This document shows positions 43,066 to 52,207 of a stretch of 64,000 nucleotides of DNA, in pieces. Within the stretch, counting starts at the first letter, position 1; every line of letters starts with the position of its first letter. This DNA is from an uncultured Roseibium sp. (lineage in GTDB: Bacteria; Pseudomonadota; Alphaproteobacteria; Rhizobiales; Stappiaceae). The notes beneath the pieces are model-generated. The model had not been told where the DNA came from, searched no databases, and was given only the letters and a program-made list of their open reading frames with translations. The stretch covers positions 1 to 64,000 of the forward strand of contig NZ_CANMNP010000012.1 in assembly GCF_947499295.1 (NCBI RefSeq), given 5' to 3'. A program made the position numbers and the translations under genes.

Positions 43066-43713
43066 TTAAAGCGTTTCAAGCAGACCCAGAATATCGGCCT
43101 TAAGATCAGTTCCTCTCGCGATGCCGCCATGGCATGGAATGATCATGTTCGGCGTCTCATGCTCCAAGCACTCTTGAACCCAGGCTGAAAACATCTCTTT
43201 GTCAGCAAGGCCGTATTTCGGGAATGTCTTCAGGAAGCCAAGAGCTGGTTCAGGAGTATTCTTGTCCGAAACGCCGCAAAATGCATCTGTGACAACCCAG
43301 GCAACGCCGCCATCGCCCTTCACTCGGAGCCAAACCTCGCCGGTTTTCAAACCATCGGGCTCAAGAAGGGTAATATGGTCAGGGAGAGCTTCGGCCAGTG
43401 CGGACAATGAACCGAATGGCGTTCCGGTGATTTTTTCAAGTCTTGGCCTGGCATTCTCGGAGCAAACCGGCTTTGCGTGCGGGTACGCTCCAATGTGCTC
43501 AGGAACGGCCTTGTTGTGATAGTGGTTGGGTGCCAGCAGGAAGCGGATCGGGGCCGCTTCGGCGGCGACACCGCTGGTCTTTTCAACGGGGCTATAAAGA
43601 CACGTCCCGCCGCCCTCAAGACCGACGACATTGCATCTGAGATTGCCGCGCTGGACGGTCCAGAGGCTTTCGTGTCCCTCTATCCGGACAAGGGTAGCTG
43701 CAGGCTTGCTCAT
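43066..43713 (-). CDS. Metallo-beta-lactamase-fold-like hydrolase
   Basis: A 215-residue protein whose AEAAPIRFLLAPNHYHNKAV, and later MIIPCHGGI, follow the layout of MBL-fold proteins of the DUF4336 type. The canonical HxHxDH metal motif is reduced to NHYHNKAV, so activity may be altered. Its ATG overlaps the TetR gene stop (ATGA at 43710-43713), so it is translated with its regulator. Probably a detoxification-type enzyme controlled by that TetR protein; the substrate is unknown. Confidence 0.65.
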   Translation of the reverse strand: MSKPAATLVRIEGHESLWTVQRGNLRCNVVGLEGGGTCLYSPVEKTSGVAAEAAPIRFLLAPNHYHNKAVPEHIGAYPHAKPVCSENARPRLEKITGTPFGSLSALAEALPDHITLLEPDGLKTGEVWLRVKGDGGVAWVVTDAFCGVSDKNTPEPALGFLKTFPKYGLADKEMFSAWVQECLEHETPNMIIPCHGGIARGTDLKADILGLLETL

Positions 43714-44306
43714 GACGTCTCCATAGCGGTGAGCTGTTCGCACAAAAGGTCGACGAGGTGCCTGCCTGCGTTGTTTTTTCCCTCCAGCCGGTTCTGGGCG
43801 TGGACACCCATCACCGCCGACACCAGCCCCTTGGCAAAAGCTTTGATGTCTGTCGAAGTTGAAATTCGTCCAGCATCGAGTGCGTTCTGTAGGCAAGCCT
43901 CGAAACAGTTTTCCAGCGCGTCCCAATAGTGTCTGGCCGCCTTGTCCAGGTCGGCGCTGCCGACCCGTGCATTCTCGATACCGGTATTGACGACGAGGCA
44001 TCCATAAGGGCTCGAAGTCATCGAGCCATCGGTTATCAGGGACCTGAGAAAAGCAATGATTTCGGGGATGCTGCCACTGTCCCTCATGGGCTCCATTGCG
44101 ATCGAAATTGCCTGTTCGGAATAAAACCGGAGTGCGGCAAGATACAGTCCCTCCTTGCCACCAAATTCACTCCGGAGCGCAAACTGATTGAGCCCGGTCA
44201 GGCGCTCCAGCTCACGGACGCCCAGTGCCTGGTAGCCGTGTTGCCAGAAAGCGTAGGTGGCACGCTTCACAACTTCTTCGGGGTCATAACCCTTTGGTCT
44301 AGCCAT
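43710..44306 (-). CDS. TetR/AcrR family regulator
   Basis: A 198-residue regulator starting MARPKGYDPEEVVKRATYAF. The HTH is GYQALGVRELERLTGLNQFA, and the C-terminal half resembles the TetR_C subgroup with SSPYGCLVVNTGIE. ATG 44306 follows GAAGAG. A perfect 7-bp-arm dyad lies 23 bp upstream, consistent with autoregulation. It is coupled to the downstream hydrolase gene. Confidence 0.9.
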   Translation of the reverse strand: MARPKGYDPEEVVKRATYAFWQHGYQALGVRELERLTGLNQFALRSEFGGKEGLYLAALRFYSEQAISIAMEPMRDSGSIPEIIAFLRSLITDGSMTSSPYGCLVVNTGIENARVGSADLDKAARHYWDALENCFEACLQNALDAGRISTSTDIKAFAKGLVSAVMGVHAQNRLEGKNNAGRHLVDLLCEQLTAMETS

Positions 44307-44328
44307 AAGACTGTTTCTCTTCATTTGT

Positions 44329-44346
44329 ATAGAAACTAATTTCTAT
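44329..44346. promoter_or_regulatory. Operator of the TetR-hydrolase operon
   Basis: ATAGAAA-CTAA-TTTCTAT, perfect 7-bp arms, 23 bp before the TetR start. A further TAGAGAAAT half-site lies at 44354-44362. Size and location fit TetR autorepression. Confidence 0.65.
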
Positions 44347-44515
44347 GCAATTGTAGAGAAATGTCAATGCCAGATTTTTCGTAACGGAAACGATGCGATT
44401 CGCCTTGCGTCAGTCCGTGATTTTCTCTTTCAAAGAGAACCTGTTAAAAGGCCGTCCTGCCACAGTCACACCACTGCCGGCCATTTCGGGACATCTCAGG
44501 GTTTTGGAAATTCGC

Positions 44516-44983
44516 ATGAGCGACATGAGCATCTATGAAAACCTCACTCAGCTTGGAACATCCACCGGGTTGCCGGAGGATCCGGAGAGGGCCGTCCTGG
44601 AAAAGGTGCCAAACCCCCAGGCTGGGACCGGCTATATGGTGCGGTTCGTCGCACCGGAATTTACATCCCTTTGCCCCATTACGGGGGCGCCGGATTTCGC
44701 GCATCTGGTGATTGACTATGTCCCCAAGGATTTTCTGGTTGAGAGCAAGTCCTTGAAATTGTTTCTGGGCTCTTTCCGCAACCACGGGGCATTTCATGAG
44801 GATTGCACGATCTCAATTGCAAAGCGTCTCGTCGACCTGCTCCAGCCGGACTGGCTGAGGATCGGCGGTTACTGGTATCCGCGGGGCGGAATTCCGATTG
44901 ATGTTTTTTATCAAACGGGGACCGCGCCGGAAGGTGTCTGGATCCCGGATCAGGGCGTGCCGCCCTATCGCGGCAGAGGATGA
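44516..44983 (+). CDS. queF: NADPH-dependent 7-cyano-7-deazaguanine reductase
   Basis: A 155-residue unimodular QueF, reducing preQ0 to preQ1 in queuosine biosynthesis. [20 protein letters not shown] contains the catalytic Cys, and [20 protein letters not shown] is the NADPH-binding QueF motif. The start at 44516 ([10 protein letters not shown]) is preferred over the long open frame from 44393, whose extra sequence is not family-like. I see no preQ1 riboswitch in the leader. Confidence 0.95.
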   Translation: MSDMSIYENLTQLGTSTGLPEDPERAVLEKVPNPQAGTGYMVRFVAPEFTSLCPITGAPDFAHLVIDYVPKDFLVESKSLKLFLGSFRNHGAFHEDCTISIAKRLVDLLQPDWLRIGGYWYPRGGIPIDVFYQTGTAPEGVWIPDQGVPPYRGRG

Positions 44984-45019
44984 GTCTTTCGCAAAGCCAA
45001 TTGTGAGCGTTCAGGCTGC

Positions 45020-45613
45020 TTAGGGTGTCGGCAGGGTCAGGCCCGGAGCTTTTTCGATTGTCTGTGTGACCACCATCTCGAAGTTCGGTGCCTTGGTGTC
45101 ATAGACCGCCTTGACTATAAAACTGTCAGCCCGCCGGACCCAATAGGTGTAGCGGTTCTCCGTGACCATGCCTTGGCTGACTGTGATATCGGCTGCGACT
45201 ACATCCAGAGTTTCGCCGTCGACTTCTTCTTCTGAACAAGCTGCATTCCGAATGGTTTCCGCGTTCGCCAACTTGTCTGCCCGGGCCTGGTCAGCATTGC
45301 CACCCGTGTCCATCTCCCGGATCTTTTGCCAGCTCTTTCCGTCATCTGCGGATTGGTAGAGCACGTTCTCATATCCAAGAACCCAGGGACCTGCCGGCTC
45401 GGTTGGAACTGTCAGATAGTGATTCTCGTTCAGATATAAAAATTCATTGGTTGAAGGCGGAGCGCCCTTGAAGGCGTTGATCGCGATCGTTTTTGTTGGA
45501 ACGCCCTGATCGAGCTGCAGATAAAGCTCGGTGAAGCGGTCCTGGCACGGATCCGCCAGGGCGACTTGTCCTGACAGTCCCAGAAAAAGAACAGCGCTCA
45601 CAATCGACTTCAT
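45020..45613 (-). CDS. Secreted protein of unknown function
   Basis: A 197-residue protein with a signal peptide SIVSAVLFLGLSGQVALA-D. The mature part is beta-rich (YTYWVRRADSFIVKAVYDT) with a DPCQDRF start and a second Cys in NAACSEE, possibly a disulfide pair. GGGGG lies before the ATG at 45613. No family recognised; probably periplasmic. Confidence 0.7.
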   Translation of the reverse strand: MKSIVSAVLFLGLSGQVALADPCQDRFTELYLQLDQGVPTKTIAINAFKGAPPSTNEFLYLNENHYLTVPTEPAGPWVLGYENVLYQSADDGKSWQKIREMDTGGNADQARADKLANAETIRNAACSEEEVDGETLDVVAADITVSQGMVTENRYTYWVRRADSFIVKAVYDTKAPNFEMVVTQTIEKAPGLTLPTP

Positions 45614-45721
45614 GAAAACCCCCGTCGAAATCTGAAACAGAAGATGATTGTCAGGCATGGAACACCGTTTGCGTTCACCTGACAATCTTGTTCCTCCCCA
45701 ACTCGCGTGGTGAAATCGGCC

Positions 45722-46690
45722 TTATTCAGCCGGTGCAGCAGTGCCGGTGCTGGATGTGAAGGCCTTTTCCTTGATCTCCTGAAACTTGTCCGACATTTCA
45801 GACAGCCGCGCATCCCATTCGGGATTCGGCACCTGGCCGTTGGTCACCTTGAAATAGACCTGCATCATCAGTGTGACGGCCAGCGGCTCCAGCACTGCAG
45901 CCTTCACCGCCCAGGCAAAGACAAGGGCAAACACCAGCGCGCCAAAACTCCAGGAGCCGGGCATCAGGTAAACAATCGCCGCAGCCGGCGCGAGCATCAC
46001 CAGGAACACCACAAAGGCGAGGAGATAAGTGAAAAGTGCGATGAAGGCGGCATTCTTCAACATGGGCTTATAGTTCTGGCCGTAAAGCACCAGCGCTTCA
46101 CGGGCGGAACCCCAGGCATTGTCCGAGCGGGTCCGGATCGCGTGCGCCAGGATAACCTCGTCCACAAAACCGACTGCAACCTTCAAGAAGGCCCGGAAAA
46201 GGGACATCAGTCCGTTCAAGCCCGGGATCGGCAGGATCGAGGCAATGCCTTCGGCAAATCTGCTGATAGACCGGACAACGCCCTTGATCAACTGATCCAG
46301 ACCGAAAAGGGCGCTGGACTGGACAAAGCGATCTTTTACAACGCTCGCACCGTAAGAAACCTGTCCTTGGCCGTCCGGCAGTTTCTTGCCATCCATCAGT
46401 TCCACCAGAACCGCGATGTGACCGGCCTTTACGGTGTAAAGCAGGTATTCGCGCAAGAGGTAAATCGCTGTGGCGGTCAGGCCGAAACCCAGCATTCCGC
46501 CCCAGAAAGCGAAGCCGGCCTGGCTGTCAGGCCCACCAATCCAGCCGAGACCATAGCCGACACCGGCACCAAGGCCGGTCACGATCACATAAGCGGCGGC
46601 CATGGCGCCATAAACGATCACTCGAAAAATAAGATAAGGCAAAGTCTGCACCATCAGGCCGATGGCGCGTCCGAAATCAAAGTCCCACAT
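45722..46690 (-). CDS. Multi-span membrane protein, unknown
   Basis: A 322-residue protein with hydrophobic segments near residues 15-45, 60-85, 210-235 and 240-275, several Gly-rich (GLGAGVGYGLGWIGG). The C-terminus is soluble. Conserved-looking central block LFGLDQLIKGVVRSISRFAE. GGAGA precedes the ATG. I cannot name a family. Confidence 0.7.
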   Translation of the reverse strand: MWDFDFGRAIGLMVQTLPYLIFRVIVYGAMAAAYVIVTGLGAGVGYGLGWIGGPDSQAGFAFWGGMLGFGLTATAIYLLREYLLYTVKAGHIAVLVELMDGKKLPDGQGQVSYGASVVKDRFVQSSALFGLDQLIKGVVRSISRFAEGIASILPIPGLNGLMSLFRAFLKVAVGFVDEVILAHAIRTRSDNAWGSAREALVLYGQNYKPMLKNAAFIALFTYLLAFVVFLVMLAPAAAIVYLMPGSWSFGALVFALVFAWAVKAAVLEPLAVTLMMQVYFKVTNGQVPNPEWDARLSEMSDKFQEIKEKAFTSSTGTAAPAE

Positions 46691-46898
46691 ATATCGTCTC
46701 CGGTATCCGAATAGTTCGGAAGGCGTTCAATGCGGGTTACCTTAGGTCAGTGCTCAAGAGTGCGATGTGATGACAATCACGGGACAGCGGTTGCGGGCTT
46801 CCTGCATCACGCGCAACCAAAAACCGCCCGGGAAGCGCTTGTCTCTCTCGATCAGGCCGGTGACGAAGTTGGAAAGTCTGACCAGACTTGAAGCCGGT

Positions 46899-47288
46899 TC
46901 AATCGGTCATCCGGCTGAGGTGTTCACCAAATATCAGTGCGTTGCCGTCCGGGTCCTTTGTTTCGAACTCACGCATCTCCCAAGGCTGGTCGCCAATGTC
47001 CTCAGTGATGTTGGCTCCGGCCTTTCTTGCCAGTGCGTAGTAGTCGTCGATGCCTTCGACGAAGCAATAGGCCGTCCTTGGGTGAAGCGCGTCGCCCCCT
47101 GTAAGGTGGAGCTCAATCTTGTCTCTGCCGAGAATGGCATAACGCGCAGGCTCTCCTTCGCTATCCGCCCATTCGAAACGAACCTCGAACAGCAACTTGT
47201 CGCGGTAATAGGCGACAGCGGTGGCCACGTCACTAACGGGAAACACCGGCGCGATGAGGGAAAGTTGGGATGAATTTGGATCTGACAT
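46899..47288 (-). CDS. VOC/glyoxalase-fold protein
   Basis: A 129-residue protein with the two-repeat layout of the vicinal oxygen chelate superfamily: APVFPVSDVATAVAYYRDKL at the start and AYCFVEGIDDYYALARKAG, then REFETKDPDGNALIFGE at the end, the latter holding the metal-ligand Glu. GGGAGA precedes the ATG. Likely a small dioxygenase or resistance-type protein; substrate unknown. Confidence 0.85.
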   Translation of the reverse strand: MSDPNSSQLSLIAPVFPVSDVATAVAYYRDKLLFEVRFEWADSEGEPARYAILGRDKIELHLTGGDALHPRTAYCFVEGIDDYYALARKAGANITEDIGDQPWEMREFETKDPDGNALIFGEHLSRMTD

Positions 47289-47493
47289 GGAAATCTCCCA
47301 GAGAACGCCGCAGGAACTTCGCGGTAGACTGTGAGCCGAAGTATTTCTCCGCTGGGCAGCGTCTTATTATCAGGCCCTCAACAAAGTCAGAGGTCTCGGA
47401 GCAGTCGCAATCAGGTGTCCGAAAGCAGGTTGGCTTTTTGGAAAATCTCACCTTAAGATAGAATAGCAGGTTAGGGGTTTTGGGGAAAATTTT

Positions 47494-48312
47494 ATGTTCG
47501 GCTCTAGCTTAATCAAGCCGCTCTTCGCTTTATTTACTGCGTTTTCCTGGTCTACCGCAGCGATAAGCAGTGAATATATTTCATGTCCTGCTGATTTCGC
47601 GAGTTTTCACGAGAATTCCGGTGTTGGTGAAGGTGTTTACTATAAGTATAAATCGAGACATTCCGACGATGAATGGCGTCCAGCAAGCATTCGCAGGGTG
47701 AACAGTCTTCTGGTGTCAGAATTTGAGAGCGAAGTTCCGGTCGAAGCGATCTATTACACGACTGCACCAAAGCGCGAGAATTATTACCTCGTCAAAAGCG
47801 GAAAACTGTCGGAGACCATTGAATACAGGAAGAGCGCACTTGTCGGGTATGGTGACAATCTCAAAAGGGCACTTAGAGCTGATTTCGACAAAAGATTTTC
47901 CCGTCCTCCGTTCAACGCTAATCTTGTCGCAGACGTCGACCTGGACGTTTACCAGGATGTCCACCTCAGTGCATTGCCATCCGGATCGTCACTGGTCTCA
48001 AGGGCTCGATACCTGTTCGACAAAAAGAAGGGTTGGCACCTCACCTTCAATGATGGCACCGATACGTTTAGCGATGTTACCAAACGAAGTAACTTTGCGT
48101 TCCCTGGCAACATGAACTTGTCGGGGGACACTTTGAACCACATCCTGGAAGTGGTGATGCAAAGATATGGCGGGCCCGGTAAGGTATGTGTGAGAATATA
48201 CAGGACCTTAAGAGCCGATCATGTCGGCCTTTACTTGGCCTTCAATGATATATTTTTAAACTCGACGCCAACATCGGTGAATTTCACTCTCAAATTTTTC
48301 GAAGAAAACTGA
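47494..48312 (+). CDS. Putative exported protein, accessory
   Basis: A 272-residue protein with an N-terminal hydrophobic segment (LIKPLFALFTAFSWSTAAIS). Two nearby Cys (ISCPADF and KVCVRIY) could form a disulfide. Not recognised. The ribosome-binding site GGGGAAAA precedes the ATG. The next gene begins 4 bp after its stop. Codon use is more A+T-rich than its neighbours, which suggests recent acquisition. Confidence 0.6.
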   Translation: MFGSSLIKPLFALFTAFSWSTAAISSEYISCPADFASFHENSGVGEGVYYKYKSRHSDDEWRPASIRRVNSLLVSEFESEVPVEAIYYTTAPKRENYYLVKSGKLSETIEYRKSALVGYGDNLKRALRADFDKRFSRPPFNANLVADVDLDVYQDVHLSALPSGSSLVSRARYLFDKKKGWHLTFNDGTDTFSDVTKRSNFAFPGNMNLSGDTLNHILEVVMQRYGGPGKVCVRIYRTLRADHVGLYLAFNDIFLNSTPTSVNFTLKFFEEN

Positions 48313-48316
48313 AGAA

Positions 48317-48979
48317 ATGGCAGAGGTGTCAGAAGAGTACGACAAGACGCTGGTTCAGATTTGGCGCACCAACTACATCACCGTGTTCGAGACCAAAGAC
48401 GTCGGCTGGCAGGAGCTTGTTGCGGTCGCGTCGCTGCTTGCATTGCTGAGCGTCTATTGTGCTCCTTTCCTGGGGCTTCAAGAAAAGCTTGCGACTGTCG
48501 CATTTCAAACCAGCTTCATTTTGCTTTTGATCATCGTACTTTCGCTCGTTACGGCCATGGCGAGAATTCTATTCCAAATAGAAAGCATCCAACCCCGAAG
48601 GGTCTTTATGCTTCTCGCCGGCCATTACACCGTAACGCTGGTAACCGTTCTTACTGCCGTTTTCATTTGGGGCGATGCATTCCCCCTTTATAACGACATC
48701 GAAAGTCTCTCATTGGCCTACCCAGCGCTTGCGGCCGCCTTTTTCGTGCTGATGACATTCTCCGACGTCTTGTCGCTCAAGAAGAACGATGATGGCGGGC
48801 GGGTTTCCGGCTTTGTTAAAAAGCCGCGATTCCGGGATATGGCTGCAGCAATTTCCGTGTTTGTGGTCGTAAATTACTGCAACTACAAAATTTTCAGCGA
48901 TTTCGTGGACTCAGGCTCAACGCAGAGTATCTTTTATCAAGTGATACAGTCGGCCTCGGGCACCCTTTCTGGAAACTGA
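48317..48979 (+). CDS. Putative four- to five-span membrane protein
   Basis: A 220-residue protein with hydrophobic segments near residues 30-50, 65-85, 100-120, 130-150 and 176-192. It follows the exported protein by 4 bp, so the two probably act together at the envelope. I recognise no family. A weak stem-loop lies between its end and acnA. Confidence 0.6.
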   Translation: MAEVSEEYDKTLVQIWRTNYITVFETKDVGWQELVAVASLLALLSVYCAPFLGLQEKLATVAFQTSFILLLIIVLSLVTAMARILFQIESIQPRRVFMLLAGHYTVTLVTVLTAVFIWGDAFPLYNDIESLSLAYPALAAAFFVLMTFSDVLSLKKNDDGGRVSGFVKKPRFRDMAAAISVFVVVNYCNYKIFSDFVDSGSTQSIFYQVIQSASGTLSGN

Positions 48980-49034
48980 TAGCCTTCCAAGCACGCGGAA
49001 AGAGCAATGGGCTTACCAGGCTTGGCGTCATCAA

Positions 49035-49053
49035 GGCCGCTGGTTAAGCGGCC
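49035..49053. terminator. Weak stem-loop between accessory pair and acnA
   Basis: GGCCGC and GCGGCC with a 7-nt loop, 30 bp after the acnA stop on the minus strand. No T-run. Confidence 0.4.
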
Positions 49054-49082
49054 CTGAACTTGTCGTTCGTGCGTAATTCGCC

Positions 49083-51758
49083 TTAGCCCGTCACAAGGTT
49101 CCGGAGCACATAGTGCAGAATGCCACCGGCCTTGATGTATTCCAGCTCATCCTCGGTATCGACACGGCACAGGCACTCGATGGTTTTGGTGGTGCCGTCC
49201 TCATAGGTGACTTCCATATCCATCATCTGGCGCGGCTGAATGTCGGCGATGCCCTTGATGGTGACGCGCTCCTTGCCGGTTATGTTGTGCGACTGCCAGC
49301 TTTCGCCCTCCTTGAAGGTGAGCGGAATGACGCCCATACCGACCAGGTTAGAGCGGTGAATACGCTCGAAAGACTGGGCGATCACGGCCCGCACACCAAG
49401 CAGATTGGTGCCTTTGGCCGCCCAGTCACGGGACGACCCTGTGCCGTATTCCTTGCCCGCAAAGACGACCAGCGGCGTGCCGGCTTCCTTGAATTCCATG
49501 CAGGCGTCGTAGATCCATTCCTTCTTGCCATCTTTCATGGTGACGCCGCCTTCAACGCCCGGAACCATCTGGTTCTTGATGCGGATGTTGGCGAATGTGC
49601 CGCGCATCATGACTTCGTGGTTGCCACGGCGCGAACCGTAGGAATTGAAGTCCTTTTGAGCGACCTGATGCTCAGAGAGATATTTCCCTGCCGGGCTGTC
49701 GAGTTTGATCGCACCGGCCGGTGAAATGTGGTCGGTGGTGATGCTGTCCAGGAAAAGGCCCATGACCGCGGCGTCGTTGATGTCCTGAAGCGGCTTCGGC
49801 TCCATGGTCATGCCTTCGAAGTAAGGCGGGTTCTGGACATAGGTCGATGACACCGGCCAGGTGTAGGTGAGGCCGCCCTCCACCTTGATTGCCTGCCAAT
49901 GCGCGTCGCCCTTGAAGACGTCGGAATAGCGCGTGCGGAACATGTCCTCATTGATGGAGGAGCGGATCAGATCGCTGATCTGTTCCGTCGTCGGCCAGAT
50001 GTCCTTCAGATAGACAGGGTTGCCGTCCTTGTCATTCCCAAGAGGGTCCTCGGTAATATTGATGTTGAGATTGCCGGCAATTGCATAGGCGACAACCAGC
50101 GGCGGAGAGGCCAGATAGTTGGCGCGCACATCCGGGTTGACGCGGCCTTCGAAGTTGCGGTTGCCCGACAATACGGAACAGGCAATCAGGTCGTTGTCGT
50201 TGATTGCTTTTGAAATTGCCGGGTCCAGTGGACCGGAGTTGCCGATACAGGTCGTGCAGCCATAACCGGCAAGATCAAAGCCAAGTGCATCGAGGTCGCC
50301 CTGCAGGCCCGCTTTTTCCAGGTAGTCGGTCACCACCTGGGAACCCGGAGCCAGTGAGGTTTTCACCCAGGGTTTGACGTCCAGTCCTTTTGCCAGGGCG
50401 TTGCGGGCCACAAGCCCGGCGCCGATCAGAACGGAGGGATTGGATGTGTTGGTGCAGGATGTGATCGCTGCGATGACGACGTCACCGTTGCCCAGGTCGT
50501 GGCCCTTGCCGTCAACGGTGACACGTTTGTCGAGTTCGCCCGCTTTCTTGAACTCTTCCGCCATGGTCGTGGCAAAGCCGGATGCGGCATCGGAGAGGTT
50601 GATACGGTCTTGCGGACGCTTCGGACCGGAAATGGCCGGTACGACGGTGGAAATGTCGAGTTCCAGCGTGTCGGTGAATTCAGGCTCTTCGCCGCCGGTG
50701 CGGAACATGCCCTGGGCCTTGGAATACTCTTCGACCAGTGCAACACGGTCCTTGTCGCGCCCAGTAGCTTCCAGGTACTTCAGTGTTTCCTTGTCGACCG
50801 GGAAAAAGCCGCATGTCGCGCCGTATTCGGGTGCCATGTTGGCGATCGTGGCTGCATCCTCAAGGCTGAGATTGTCGAGGCCCGGACCAAAGAATTCAAC
50901 GAATTTGCCGACAACACCCTTCTGGCGCAGCATTTCAACCACGCGCAGCACAAGGTCGGTGGCGGTGATGCCTTCGTTCAGCTTTCCGGTCAGCTTGAAG
51001 CCGATGACTTCCGGTATCAGCATGGATATCGGCTGGCCGAGCATGGCTGCTTCCGCTTCGATACCGCCGACACCCCAGCCGAGAACGGCAAGACCATTGA
51101 CCATGGTGGTGTGGCTGTCGGTGCCAACAAGCGTATCAGGATAGGCGATTGTCTCGCTGCCCTCTTCCCGGGTCCAGACGGTCTGGGCCAGATACTCAAG
51201 GTTCACCTGGTGGCAAATACCGGTTCCAGGGGGGACCGCACGGAAGTTGTCGAAGGCAGACTGACCCCAGCGCAGAAACTCATACCGTTCCTGGTTGCGT
51301 TCGTATTCCAGATCGACGTTTTTCTTGAACGCGTCTTTGGTGCCGAAAAAGTCGATCATGACAGAGTGGTCGATGACAAGATCGACCGGAACCTGAGGGT
51401 TCACCTTCTTCGGATCGCCGCCAAGCTTCACGGCCGCGTCGCGCATGGCGGCCAGGTCCACCACGGCCGGCACACCGGTGAAATCCTGCATCAGGACTCG
51501 GGCCGGGCGATAGGAAATTTCATGTGTGGACTTTTTCGTCTTGAGCCATTCCGCACAAGCAACAATGTCTTCTTTGGTTACGGAGCGCCCGTCTTCGAAC
51601 CGCAGAAGGTTTTCAAGGACAACTTTCAGCGAAAACGGCAGTTTGGAGACGCCCTCAAGGCCGTTCTTTTCCGCTTCCGGGATCGAGAAATAGGAATAGG
51701 TCTTGCCGTCTGCGGTCAGCGTTTTCTTACACTTGAAGCTGTCGAGGGACTGGGTCAC
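49083..51758 (-). CDS. acnA: Aconitate hydratase A
   Basis: An 891-residue TCA-cycle aconitase converting citrate to isocitrate via cis-aconitate. [4Fe-4S] ligands are in [18 protein letters not shown] and [13 protein letters not shown]. The C-terminal swivel domain carries [16 protein letters not shown]. The start is taken as the GTG at 51758 because AAGGAG lies 10 nt before it and only 1 nt before the TTG at 51767. The length is normal for AcnA. It is divergent from acnB, an unusual arrangement. Confidence 0.96.
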   Translation of the reverse strand: MTQSLDSFKCKKTLTADGKTYSYFSIPEAEKNGLEGVSKLPFSLKVVLENLLRFEDGRSVTKEDIVACAEWLKTKKSTHEISYRPARVLMQDFTGVPAVVDLAAMRDAAVKLGGDPKKVNPQVPVDLVIDHSVMIDFFGTKDAFKKNVDLEYERNQERYEFLRWGQSAFDNFRAVPPGTGICHQVNLEYLAQTVWTREEGSETIAYPDTLVGTDSHTTMVNGLAVLGWGVGGIEAEAAMLGQPISMLIPEVIGFKLTGKLNEGITATDLVLRVVEMLRQKGVVGKFVEFFGPGLDNLSLEDAATIANMAPEYGATCGFFPVDKETLKYLEATGRDKDRVALVEEYSKAQGMFRTGGEEPEFTDTLELDISTVVPAISGPKRPQDRINLSDAASGFATTMAEEFKKAGELDKRVTVDGKGHDLGNGDVVIAAITSCTNTSNPSVLIGAGLVARNALAKGLDVKPWVKTSLAPGSQVVTDYLEKAGLQGDLDALGFDLAGYGCTTCIGNSGPLDPAISKAINDNDLIACSVLSGNRNFEGRVNPDVRANYLASPPLVVAYAIAGNLNINITEDPLGNDKDGNPVYLKDIWPTTEQISDLIRSSINEDMFRTRYSDVFKGDAHWQAIKVEGGLTYTWPVSSTYVQNPPYFEGMTMEPKPLQDINDAAVMGLFLDSITTDHISPAGAIKLDSPAGKYLSEHQVAQKDFNSYGSRRGNHEVMMRGTFANIRIKNQMVPGVEGGVTMKDGKKEWIYDACMEFKEAGTPLVVFAGKEYGTGSSRDWAAKGTNLLGVRAVIAQSFERIHRSNLVGMGVIPLTFKEGESWQSHNITGKERVTIKGIADIQPRQMMDMEVTYEDGTTKTIECLCRVDTEDELEYIKAGGILHYVLRNLVTG

Positions 51759-52207
51759 GACGTGCAATCTCCTTCATTTTGCAAAGGCCCGGCTGCGTTT
51801 GTTCCAGTGCCCGGCATACTCTCTCAAAGCGCTGGCCTGGAGCAGGACAACTCCATCGACAAGCGCAGTTTCGCGGGGTGCGGTAGAGAGCCTCTCCCTC
51901 TTTCGCCGCCGCAATTCTGTGATGCGCTCCTATAGCAATCTTTGGCGATGTTCACCAGACGGGGCTCAGATGCACGAAGCTTATTTAAGGTCGCTGACTG
52001 ATCGCTTGAAGTGGTGATCACGCGCTTTTTGAGGAGCTGGGCGTAAGGCGGCCGCGGCGTGAAAAATCCCTTATTTATCGAATGGAAAGATATTGCATAC
52101 CATTGTATACTGAATTAAAACCGCGCTCAGCCAGCTTCTCCCGGCTCGCCAGACAAACTGCGATCCGGTGGTCAAGCTTCAAACAACACCAGGACGCCGG
52201 GACCATC
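51759..52207. other. Divergent control region of acnA and acnB
   Basis: 449 bp without a credible gene. It holds the probable promoters of both aconitases and the GCATAC-GTATAC dyad described separately. Nothing else conspicuous seen. Confidence 0.6.
52095..52110. promoter_or_regulatory. GntR-like dyad upstream of acnB
   Basis: GCATAC-CATT-GTATAC is a near-perfect dyad (5 of 6 arm positions pair) in an A+T-rich stretch about 100 bp before acnB. The half-site GTATAC/GTATGC is used by several GntR/FadR-type regulators. TATACT at 52106-52111 could also act as a -10 box, so a repressor site over a promoter is plausible. Confidence 0.4.

Noticed and set aside
44416..44515. preQ1 riboswitch before queF
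   Set aside because: Only a short TTCTCTTTCAAAGAGAA hairpin is visible; no preQ1 aptamer pattern.
50499..51935. 478-codon open frame on the plus strand opposite acnA
   Set aside because: It is an antisense shadow of the well-supported acnA gene, with no family-like sequence.
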